A stretch of DNA of 64,000 nucleotides from Symbiodinium natans (Eukaryota > Sar > Dinophyceae > Suessiales > Symbiodiniaceae): the NCBI GenBank assembly GCA_905221605.1, contig CAJNDS010002574.1:186001-250000 (forward strand), in the 5' to 3' direction. Position numbers and translations under genes: made by a program. The notes under the pieces were generated by a model that had not been told where the DNA came from, made no database searches, and saw nothing but the letters and a program-made list of their open reading frames with translations. Shown here piece by piece: positions 35,118-44,692 of this stretch (positions are counted from its first letter, which is position 1; each line of letters begins with the position of its first letter).

Positions 35118-36224
35118 GCAAACACAGAGATTCAAGAATATTTCCCCCGCGTTCGGCCCTTCTATATGGCCCGAACGAGTCATATGATGCGTGACGATCG
35201 CTCTGTGGAGTCCACGTTGAAGATCAAAATTCAATAGTATCATACGTTCTTGATACGCCTCGCCCTGACGACGATGTTGCCGCTCATCGACCAAAGCACA
35301 TATCCCTTTGAGGAGTTCGATCCCTCCTATTTCCAAAGCCCCCATACTCTCAAAAATAATGGGCTCGTATCCCAGATTAGTAGCAGCGCATCTCTCAGCC
35401 AATTGGTATTGCTGACGTTTCCGATCAGCGTATTTAGTGGCTGATACGAGTTCCTAGTCGGCTGCCTCCACCAGCAGATGATTTTGAAATGGAGATGTGA
35501 CCGCCAAATCAAGAGCCAAACGAGAGAATCTTCGTCGAGAATTTGGTTTCAATGATGGAGGTGCCGTGATTAAAATATCAGCAGGCCTCAATTGTGGGGA
35601 ATCATTTAATAATCCCGTTGATTCGAGGATTGGCTGTAATCCGGCCATTGCAGCATATCTACTGATATCGTTATGGAGCATGATATGAATTCCATATTTG
35701 CTACCCTATCGAGTACAACCCATGACATGGTGGCCCATAGGATCCATAACTTGGTGGCAATAACCACAAATCTCCCCAACTCCGAAAATTTCAATTCCCA
35801 GCCGCATATTCACTACGTCAATCAATGCAGTATTTGAGAAAAGAAAGTCCCGAGTTGGTGAGGGCGTGGCCGTAAGCCACAGTCCCGAACCCCGCGGAAG
35901 TCGAAATTGAGCGGCAACTGGGCTGCTCTGAATCAAGTCCCGGTGGATAGCCTTATAGAGGGCTTGAAGCATTGAGGTTTGATCTAATTTTTGGTTGGGG
36001 CTCTGAAGGATATGAGTTTCCTTCGTCCAAAAAGCGGAGAGGTGACGACGCGACACAAGATAAGCAAGATCAGAGATATGGATGGCCTGCATGCCCAATT
36101 CATATCGAGAATTGTTCAAAGCCGTCCCAATAGACAGGGAGCCGCGCCTGGGACCACTGAGCTCGAGATAATTCCCTCCCAAGAATGCCTTCAAGATACG
36201 CGCTCTATAATTAGGCCCTGGCAT
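35118..36224 (-). pseudogene. LINE fragment A: C-terminal zinc knuckle and nuclease-like module
   Basis: Read on the minus strand with frame changes. First comes GSGLWLTATPSPTRDFLFSN, then a zinc knuckle CGYCHQVMDPMGHHVMGC (C-x2-C-x8-H-x4-C), then RPADIL and LDLAVTSPF, then YEPIIFESMG. This order (Trp-rich stretch, knuckle, 'RpAD', 'lD-tvtsP', 'P-vfEs-G') is the C-terminal part of a group of algal, protist and animal reverse-transcriptase ORFs. I read the last three blocks as a PD-(D/E)XK-like nuclease fold, which is inference. Stops and frameshifts at about 35.45, 35.68 and 35.71 kb make it dead. The reverse transcriptase part is missing; the element's upstream end lies at the telomere-like array at 36.23 kb. 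Confidence 0.65.
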
Positions 36225-36226
36225 CC

Positions 36227-36475
36227 TCGGACCCTAAATGAGCCTGTAAACCGCAAAATAGGCCCTAAACCCTATGTATCCTATAAACCCGAATCATTTT
36301 TAACCCCTAATCCTAGGGTCCTAGATATCCTACAAATCTTAAACCCTGAACCCGATGTATCCTTTCTGATAAGCCCTAGACGCTACACCCTATGTATCCT
36401 TTGAACCCTACAAACCCTAAACCCTAAACCCTAAACCCTAAACCCTGTGTATCCTTTGAACCCTACAAGCCCTAG
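36227..36475 (-). repeat. Telomere-like CCCTAAA array (internal)
   Basis: Plus strand carries CCCTAAA units: a perfect run of about four (36414-36445) plus many degenerate ones, interspersed with CCCTATGTATCCTTTGAA-type spacers. Orientation is that of a left-hand chromosome end, opposite to the block at 27.4 kb. A GC-rich, non-repetitive patch follows to about 36.6 kb; 36.6-37.05 kb holds nothing recognisable. Confidence 0.85.
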
Positions 36476-37049
36476 GCAGCCTGTGGCCCTTTCCCGTCCC
36501 TGCGGCCCTGGACGTGTCGCTCACCACTGGAGCGCGGCGGGAGAAGCGCCCATCCTGTCCCCCCGGTATTTCGAATCCTGTCACCTTAAAGGTGGTCTGC
36601 TCTCTATGGGCTTTGGATTGCAAGATGTCTCTATCTTCGGCGAGGTTTGTGTAAAAATTCCGAGGTGCTGCTGAGATCTAAAGTAAGGCGCCTCAAGCGC
36701 TTGAGCAACAAAATTGTATGGGGACAGGCTTCTCTTCCTATGAGATTTGGGGAATTGATTTCTCCATTGAGGATATTTTCTTGAAGGATCAATTCCTTTG
36801 AAGAATTGATACTATCTTTATTGTTGCGTATTTAATATCCCATAGATTTTTTGATGAATTAGTCCCATCTGTTCTGGAACATTCAAGCATTTCATGGTCA
36901 CCGGCGATCCAACGATTACAATTTCTTTTCTCCCAATGGAAAAATGATATACGCGTCCCCGAATCTAAATTCAAATAGAAGGAAATATTTGCCATCATTA
37001 TTGAATCATCTCGAGCGATATTGGAGAATTCCCTTTCAGATATTCATCA

Positions 37050-37680
37050 TAGGATTTTGTTTGCCTTCTCGGCATCTTGGGCCGATGGATGGGTTCGGGT
37101 GAATCCTAATTACGCCTTTGATATTTGCTTGTCTAATATATATTCATCGATATTATTTCTATTTAATTTGGGAAAGCGATAATTTTCGATTGAGATGGAT
37201 TGTCCGCATTGCCCACAGAATCAGGATATATTTGGATATCATACTTTGACGTGTCATATGGTAGGAGGAAAAATTCAATTCTAGAATATGATTCGAGATG
37301 GGATCTATCGTATTCTCCATATTGGTATCCTCCGATAAAAATTGGAATCTATAGATCTTCTATCAGATTTGCCAGGGCAATGGCCCATAGACGTGCTGAC
37401 GCTTCCCATTGCTTTATATAGATAATCGATATGGGGACTATTATCGTATTTGATCTTGGATATCTCTATTATTTCTTCTTTCAAATAATAGGCCGGAGGA
37501 ATCGAAACACTGGCGATAATCAGAGATCGTCAAATGGCCATGAGATATCAAGAATAGGGATTTGGATTTGAACCTCTTGTATTTGAGATTGTTGGTGGTC
37601 TTGATCCAGAGGGAGATCGTATCTTATCATCCTTGTATCGAGTGATGGATGATCATCGTTAGAAGCCATATGGGGGGACA
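37050..37680 (+). pseudogene. LINE fragment B: C-terminal module, AT-decayed
   Basis: With frame changes the plus strand reads GSGE/W-like GFGWVNPNYAFDICLSN, then a zinc knuckle CPHCPQNQDIFGYHTLTC, then FGFEPLVFEIVGGLDPEG followed by DRILSSLYRVMDD. These line up in order with fragment A (knuckle spacing C-x2-C-x8-H-x4-C identical; 'EP-vfE--Gg' shared). Stops interrupt every block, and codons have drifted to A/T. Its truncated upstream end points at the CCCTAAA array, so A and B diverge from it. Confidence 0.55.
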
Positions 37681-37861
37681 TACCAAATCTTGAAGAAATA
37701 TCTTTCGTTCGTGCTTCAGAGATATATCCATAATTTGCAACAATCGGCCTACCTGTAATGTTTGCGGGTTCCTTTGGGGCTTGGCCCGAAGTGTTGGGCT
37801 TGTTTGTTCGATTTGGTCACAATTGGGATGGGGGTTTCAATTTGCCTTATTTTGATTTATC

Positions 37862-40625
37862 ATGTGGGGATCCGTCTACGATGGATTTCGTCTGAGCTTG
37901 GCTATTTTCTTGAGGCTCACACGAACGCACTTGCCATTACCAGGCTGTCGCTTGCTCACGTTTGCCATGCTGGGGCCAGGAGTCTGGCGAAATAGTAGGT
38001 GGCTCACTCGCCTTGCTTGGCTCTGCTGCCTGTGGTATTGCCCCAATTTCCCTGTCGTTGATAGTGATCAAGTTGGGGCTTGGCCACAGCAATTAAGTGG
38101 TAGAGCCACCAATGCTACGGCTATGGATGTTGATAGTGATGGCGATGGCGCGAATCTCCTTCGTCCGGGTGGTGGAGATGTATCTACGGAGGCCCAGCTA
38201 GCAACTTTGTTTGGGGAGGATGTTTCGCCGGCTGTGTTGTTGCGGCAGGAACATAGCTTAGCTGCCCAGGTTAATTCTGGTAATGGACCCGTCTTCTGCC
38301 CCATCCCCGGATGACCGTATAATGAAGCCAATGATAGGGTCGGATTCGCCTTCTTCACTTCCTTACGAGCTCATGTCGATCTTCATATGGGCTGTGAGTT
38401 GCCGGGACGCCCGGCGGAGGAATGGCTCCAACATCACGGTTAGTTGGTTGTCGCACTTGTGGTTTGAGCCTTTCTAAGCGGATTCGTGATGGGTTGCATC
38501 CCCATTGTTTTGGTATTCGCCCTGAACATCCCCATCAGCAACAGGTTGTGGAGGATATCATTGTATCCGACGACCGTCTTCCCACTCTTTCTGAAATAGT
38601 CCTATATGATAATTTGACGAGAGAGTATTTACCAGCTTCGCTCATCCATCCCGCTCGCCCGAGCTGAATACGGGAAGATACTCTCACGAATCATCCAGGG
38701 CGCAGGTTCATCGAGAAGTGGAGCGATTAGTCTCGTTGGGTAGGGTTAGTGAAGTTGCTAATCGTATCGTCTCCCCCGGACTTGCCTCTCAAACGCCGGC
38801 GGTTAAGGCCAAATTGCTCGCAAAATTTCCTGCTCGTGGAGAGGAAGCTGCGGATTATGACGGGATGGCTGCCCCCCCCTGAAATCCCAATTGAGATTGT
38901 TTACATTGCCATCAATTCCATTCGTCGCGGTTCAGGTCCAGGACCGGATGGTATTCGAGGGGATTTCTTGCGAGACCTTTTGGGACATCAACCTGAGGAG
39001 GAAGCCATAGGAGGGGTTTTTCGGAGGTTTGTTCAACTTCTCGTTCATGGGGAAGCTCCTCCCCAGCTCCGGGCCGTTCTCGGGGGAGGGTGCTTAGTGT
39101 GGGTCGAGAAGAAAGACGCCGAAGGGATCCACGTATCCCTTGAGTCGGATGCTCGGCCCATTGTCCTGGGACTTGTATGGCGCAAGATCGTATTCAAGTG
39201 TTTGTTTAGCCTCGATAGATCTGGGATTCGCGAAAGGCTCGGCGACAAATAATTAGTCCTCACTCGAAATGGAGCTGATGTTATGCTTCATACGGTTCGA
39301 ATTTGGGTCGACCAAAATCGTTCTCATGCCTCGGCCGTGCTGCTTCGAAAAGACGTGCGTAACGCGTTTAATGAAGTTAGGCCACAAGAATTCTTGAAGG
39401 ATTGCAGGGATTACGCTCCGGCGTCAAGTCGATTTGCCCACTATTGCTACGGCGAGAGTTCGCATCTGGTATATGCCGGAATATTGGAAAGTTACCACCG
39501 GGGCCAGCAAGGATGTCCTCTCAGGGGATCGATGTTGTGTATGACTCGTCGGCGGATATATGATGAGTCTAGGGCTGCCTCTAGTTGTCCCTCCCCGGTC
39601 CTGGATGTTGAATTTGTTGACGATGCGTAATCAGGGGGCGATGACCTTGATGTCTTGGTTTCGTTCAAAGCTGAAATAACGCTTTCGAATAAATATGGCT
39701 TGTATCATGAGCTCTCAAAATATACTTTGTATTTGCTCGCTGGGCAATAGTTCCGTGGTAATGTCGCCGAGTTCCAGGCAGGGTCAGGATTGTCACGGGC
39801 TATGATATCGCGGTCCTCAAGTCGCCAGTTTCGGGAATACCTGAGTTTCATGAGATCTTGTCTCTAGGGACAGATTCGAGAGATGATGGAGTTGAGCGAG
39901 GGGATCCTTAATCTGCCTCACAAATACGTTGCTCTTCATTTGCTTCAGCATTGCATGTCCTTTAACAAGGTTCAATATTGGGCGCGAACTGCTCCACGCG
40001 CCTTTGTTGACTCTTTGCTTACCAAACAACGGGAGAAGCATTTGGTCTCTTATCCACTGCACTTCATCGGTGGACTTGAGCGCACAGAAATCGGATGTTT
40101 GACAGCTACGCGACCCCTCATCGCGCTTCGACTCTGCTATAGGAAAGAAAAACTTCAACAGATACGCTCTGGACAACAATATTGCTTCATCCGAAAGCCT
40201 TTCTCCAAGAAAGATCTCGAAAGTTTCGTGGCACCATCGGATCGTACCATTCCAGAAGGCTTGTCAAGAAGTGTCGTCGAGCGACCCAAGCTTGCAGCAA
40301 TTTTCCAAAGTTGGGAGCTCCCGAAAGACATATTCGAAATCTCTCTTTTTTTCTACCCCATTCTCATCCTCGTACGATGGGATTCTAATCCTGGCGTTTA
40401 GAGATCTCTCTATTTTTCAAAATACTAATTTTTCAGGAACTCGGGATTCCCAGAATCGTCAGGCTCAGAACTTAGGTTTTGAACCTATTGTTTTTGAGAC
40501 AACAGGTGGTTGCGAGATGGGCGCGCGTGGGCTCTTGAAGAGTACGTATATATCAGGAGTACGATCGAGCTACGAATTCTCCTTTGGGATCAATAAAATA
40601 AGATTTGAAAATTCGATATTCGATT
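37862..40625 (+). pseudogene. LINE copy C: most complete non-LTR retrotransposon remnant
   Basis: The order fits one protein. First, an acidic N-terminus (MDVDSDGDGANLLRPGGGD) at about 38.12 kb. Then two zinc-finger-like pieces, SLRAHVDLHMGC and CRTCGLSLSKRIRDGLHPHC (38.36-38.51 kb). Then the reverse transcriptase: GSGPGPDGIRGDFL, ARPIVLGLVWRK, RNAFNEVRPQEF, GQQGCPLRGSM and the catalytic box as EFVDDA (39.63 kb). Then the thumb (YVALHLLQHCMSFNKVQYWA, 39.93 kb), and finally FEPIVFETTGGCE at 40.48 kb. Frameshifts or stops occur at about 38.31, 38.67, 38.88, 39.25 and 39.63 kb, and the zinc-knuckle section between thumb and C-terminus is absent. Base use is far less AT-biased than B and D, so it is a younger insertion. 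Non-LTR (LINE) class is supported by RT motif spacing; the exact clade is not determined. Confidence 0.75.
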
Positions 40626-41109
40626 AATATTCAGAGGGAATTCTCTCATATCTTGCATAAATAATGTGAAGCACAGGCGTCTACGGACGTGGTCCAAGGG
40701 ACCATTGGTCGTTTCCTTCAGGAGAACATGTTGCGAGAATTGCGACATTTTTTGCTTCGAATCTCCCATGGAATCTCCATCGATAAATTCCCTTTTGAGA
40801 ATATATTAGCCTTATGATATTTGATATACCAGATCCGACCCCCCGCGTAGGTATTGCCGACCCTCCACAACGCAGACAAAAGTTGATTGTAGCCTCGCGA
40901 GGCTCACCCATCGTAATGTTTCGGGGAAGATAAGTCTTCCCATTAAACAGAATTTAGAACAAGTCATCCGATTTGTAGGTGGGTGGGGGTGTGTGTTGGC
41001 TCTGGGCTTTCGTTTTCTCGAGATTCTTGGTGAGTTGGGGGAGGTGGCGGGTTTTCGATGCACGATTGGGAGTCTCGAGATGACGAAATGATCTATCTTT
41101 GATTGGATA
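40626..41109. other. No supported gene
   Basis: AT-rich sequence between two LINE remnants. No coding block recognised. Confidence 0.45.
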
Positions 41110-42015
41110 CATTCTAGATGGATGATTTTTAATTCGTATTTCTGGTCATATAAGCTTCTCGTATGGAGAATGAATATATATCAGAATCTAGATATCATAT
41201 ATAGCATCAATATGGATTCCAAGATCCTGGAAAAGATTGATATCCCCATGGAAATCATCCCCAACCAAGAGATAAAGACGATACTGCCCAAGATCATATC
41301 TCAGACCATATTTATCTGCGAATCGGAGCTCTTCCTGAAATAATTTCCAAATATCCTCGATATGACCCCCCCCCCAGAATCCATCATCCATATATTCCGG
41401 AACAGCGGACAATTGGATTCCCATATTCTATTGAATCTCCTCAATAAATCATCTCCTTACCAAATAGAAGAGAGATATCATCATGGGGCAATCCTATTGA
41501 TCTCTTCAAGTGAACGCTAGATCATCGTCATAGATCAAATGATTTGGAGTCCCATAGCACCAATCAACAAATCGTAAGGACGAGAGACGGAGCTTTCGAC
41601 ATTCCTCGAGAAAGATATCAAAGAGGATTTCATTGATCATATTCTTCATAATCTTCTATAAAAGGACCATTTCAGGATTCGTCCGATTACGTCCTAACCA
41701 TTCCCGGATCGAATATACCAGAATCTCAGCGCCACTTGAAACGTCAATTATAAATTGATGAGGAAGCAATCTATTATTAATTTGGGATGAATCCATTCGG
41801 AAAATTCATTTGAAGATCAATTTATGGAAGACCTGACCCATCATAATCAATCTAGCATCTTGGGTCAAGTCAATAAGAATTCCATCCTTCCCGATCTTAC
41901 CAATGCCTATGAGAGTTCTCCCTGCCAACCAGGGCTGCAAAGCAAGCGGCACATAAGCGTCAATCATCTCCTGAATAAACGTCTGGAGAAGAGGGATTCC
42001 AAAAATATATAAAAT
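41110..42015 (-). pseudogene. LINE fragment D: AT-decayed reverse transcriptase
   Basis: Minus-strand blocks align in order with copy C. PWLAGRTLIGIGKIGKDGIL corresponds to RAVLGGGCLVWVEKKDAEGI. Then come DARLIMMGQVF, GAEILVYSIREWLGRN, INEILFDIFLEECRK and CYGTPNHLIYDDD. The catalytic box is YMDDGFWGGG (41.37-41.40 kb), followed by KYGLRYDLGQYRLYLLVG, which matches KYGLYHELSKYTLYLLAG of copy C. At least five stops or frameshifts. The equivalent of copy C's GQQGCPL is eroded. Orientation is opposite to C, 1.5 kb away. Codon changes are overwhelmingly toward A/T. Confidence 0.65.
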
Positions 42016-42785
42016 ACAATATTATATAGAAATACTATCTTGATCGTAAGATGAGCGCAAGCGACATTTACGCCCAAAAGCGCTAATTAAGCAAAAATGC
42101 ATCCGAGAGATGAATATTCTCCATCGAATCTAAAATATCATACGAATCTTCCCCGATTCGCAGCACTTAATGGTGCAATGGACATTCTACGCTAAGGGGT
42201 CTCCTATAGAATATGAAACTCAAGAGGCTTCTGCTCCCTGAGGAACCAATTAAAAAAAGAGATATCTCGCCCAATAATGATAGGAGAAGATCAAATAATC
42301 GAAACTTCGTTCTCTCCAAGATACCTCGGCATATATATGAAAAATATAAGAAGATAACGAAGATTCCAAAAAATAAGATATATCAAGAGCCAATTATATA
42401 TAAGATATCACACGTCCATATATTCTCATATGAAGGCATCTCTCAAACAATTCAGAAATTCAATTCGAGAAATCAAGACATCCTACGTTATGGGGTCCTG
42501 TAGAACCTAAATCTCCACAAATTATTTTTTCTTCGAAAAAGAATAATTCCTCATTTCATATATGTCTATTCGAATTTGTATGTTTAATTCAGATCGAATT
42601 AAAATATTGAATCCAAATTTGAATGATTATTCGACAAGAATGTGCCTTCATATATTATCAAATAGGTCTCATAATTTTTCTGGGAATTATCTTGATGTCG
42701 ATTATAGGATGGCCCCAGAGAATGAAGAAAGAACGAAGATATTATTGGGAATTTATATAAAATCATCCTCAGAATAATGAGATAT
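42016..42785. other. AT-rich DNA with a 29-bp direct repeat
   Basis: No coding block recognised. Near-identical strings gacattctacgctaagggg (42181) and gacatcctacgttatgggg (42477) are 296 bp apart, suggesting a duplicated or nested unit. Confidence 0.4.
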
Positions 42786-42789
42786 TTCA

Positions 42790-43055
42790 ATTATTCAAAT
42801 TTTGATTCTGAATCCAAATTCGATCCAAATTGCAATCCAGATTCGAGAATTCAATTTGGGCGATAGTCATCGGATCTCCGATTCGAGATTCAATTTGAGT
42901 TTTGATCATCAGATCTAAGATATGAAAAATTCATATGTCAAATCCAAATTAGAATTTATAAAAGAATCAAATATATAATCCAAATTCAAAATCCAAGATT
43001 AGAATTTAAATTCAAAATTCAGATTCCATCCCAGATCCAAATTCAAATCCAAATT
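42790..43055. repeat. ATCCAAATTC short-period repeat
   Basis: More than a dozen imperfect copies of AATCCAAATTC/AGATTCAAATT within 260 bp, roughly every 10-25 bp. Confidence 0.7.
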
Positions 43056-43214
43056 AGGCCTCCAAATTTTTTATTAACGAAGAAATAGTTTTATTTCTTA
43101 TTTTTTCAAATCAAATTATTATGAATCAATCATATGTTTTCTTCGGAAAAGAACAAAATCCTAATTTCTTATTATTATTTTAATAAATTTTGCATGTGGG
43201 GTTATCCGGTCCTT

Positions 43215-43345
43215 TAATTTAGGTTGGAGGGTTGGAGGGTTTGGTTTTAGAGGGTTTAGAGAGTTTATCAAAGAGTTTAAAGGGTTTTAGGAGGTTTAGA
43301 GGGTTGAGAGAGTTTAGAGAGTTTAAAGGGTTTAAGATTTATATA
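43215..43345 (+). repeat. Degenerate GGTTTAGAG-type, telomere-like repeat
   Basis: Units such as GAGGGTTTAGAGAGTTTA and AAGGGTTTTAGGAGG look like decayed TTTAGGG, with the G-rich strand on plus. They mark the right edge of the AT-rich island. Confidence 0.55.
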
Positions 43346-43684
43346 TAGATTCTAAATCCACATCGATGTATGGTAGTTTCTTTGATATGTCATTCAAATT
43401 TCCTCGCAAGACCAATTAGTCAAGCCCGTAAGCAAAAGACGTCTTGTTGAGGCGTTACCTGCAGACGGGAAAGCGTCCGGGTGGCTGAAGTGTCATCGAA
43501 GCATGGCGTATCAGAATATCCATTGCCGTTTCCGGGGATTATGGTTTGAATAATTCGTGCAATGAGGCGCGGAAAAGGGTTCCAAACACCAAAGCTGCAC
43601 ACTTCACTGGTGCATGGTGGGTTTTTGTCTGCCGTAGAGAGCATTCGGTCTTGTGGGTGCAGCCAAACAGCAGCGAGTCGGAAT

Positions 43685-44312
43685 GAAGCAGCTCGACTCT
43701 GTACAAAGAGTACCAAGTGCAACATGAGCTTCCTGCAAGAGTGAAGCACAGCCTGTCAAGGTCCAGCTAGAAAACTAAAGTTACCTGGCGAGCGCAGCCC
43801 GTGTGGCAACAGCTCGACTCTGTACAAAGTGTACCAAGTGCAACATGAGCCTCCTGCAAGAGTGAACCATCAATGTTTACCACAAGCCCGTCAAGGTCCA
43901 GCTACAAAACAAAAATTGCCTGGCGAGCGCAGCCCGTGTGGCAACACCTCGACTCTGTACAAAGTGTACCAAGCGCAACATGAGCTTCCTGCACGAGTGA
44001 AGCATCAATGTCTACCACAAGCCCGTCAAGGTCCAGCTACAAAACTAAAATTGCTTGGCGAGCGCAGCCCGTGTGGCAACAGCTCGACTCTGTACAAAGT
44101 GTACCAAGCGCAACATGAGCTTCCTGCACGAGTGAAGCATCAATGTCTACCACAAGCCCGTCAAGGTCCAGCTACAAAACTAAAATTGCCTGGCGAGCGC
44201 AGCCCGTGTGGCAACAGCTCGACTCTGTACAAAGTGTACCAAGCGCAACATGAGCTTCCTGCACGAGTGAAGCATCAATGTCTACCACAAGCCCGTCAAG
44301 TTCCGCTATAAC
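43685..44312. repeat. 135-bp minisatellite, ~4.6 copies
   Basis: Units start AGCTCGACTCTGTACAAAG at about 43690, 43811, 43946, 44081 and 44216. The last three intervals are exactly 135 bp, the first is shorter, and identity between the later units is very high. 135 is divisible by 3, so the plus strand stays open for 160 codons as a 45-residue repeat (for example HELPARVKHQCLPQARQGP). No start context, domain or flanking coding sequence supports translation. Confidence 0.85.
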
Positions 44313-44529
44313 TTCCTGCAGTCTGTGTTCAACAGCCCCTCAGAAGCATCGCAAAGGGCTGCAGCTGTGAAGCAAGGCTTGCCTGCTGCTTCGCAAAAGC
44401 AGCCCAGCATATCACCCGCTTCCTGGGTTCGAGGCTAGGCAGGCAACCTGTGGGAGTTGTCTGGGTCCAGCTATCTGCGAGGCAGAATTCCTAGTCACTA
44501 GTCCCTTGAAAGGCCCTATGCGAAGGTTC
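44313..44529. other. No supported feature
   Basis: Between the minisatellite and the last recognised exon of the EF-hand membrane protein. Further 3' exons of that gene could lie here or beyond, but none is recognisable. Confidence 0.4.
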
Positions 44530-44692
44530 TTGAAGAGCCTACCATGCACTGTGGGGGAACTCTAAAAGGCCAGTCTCTTGCACCGCCGCCGCCTGCCATG
44601 CAAACATCCTGCCCATGAAGAGGAGCATGGGCCAGAAGAGGACCACACCCAACGGAAAACGCCAAAGGCACCGGCACTTCCGGAAGAGGCTC
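44530..44692 (-). CDS. EF-hand membrane protein, downstream exon with TM helix
   Basis: After the acceptor CCCTCAG (ending at 44693) the minus frame reads SLFRKCRCLWRFPLGVVLFW and continues PMLLFMGRMFAWQ, a basic loop followed by a clear transmembrane helix. It joins in phase 2 to the previous exon if that exon ends SSQ-GT|GAAGG (GA donor). The 3' border is uncertain; the frame remains open to about 44535. Confidence 0.5.

Noticed and set aside
43685-44312. CRISPR-like array
   Set aside because: The 135-bp units are contiguous tandem copies without unique spacers, and the genome is eukaryotic.
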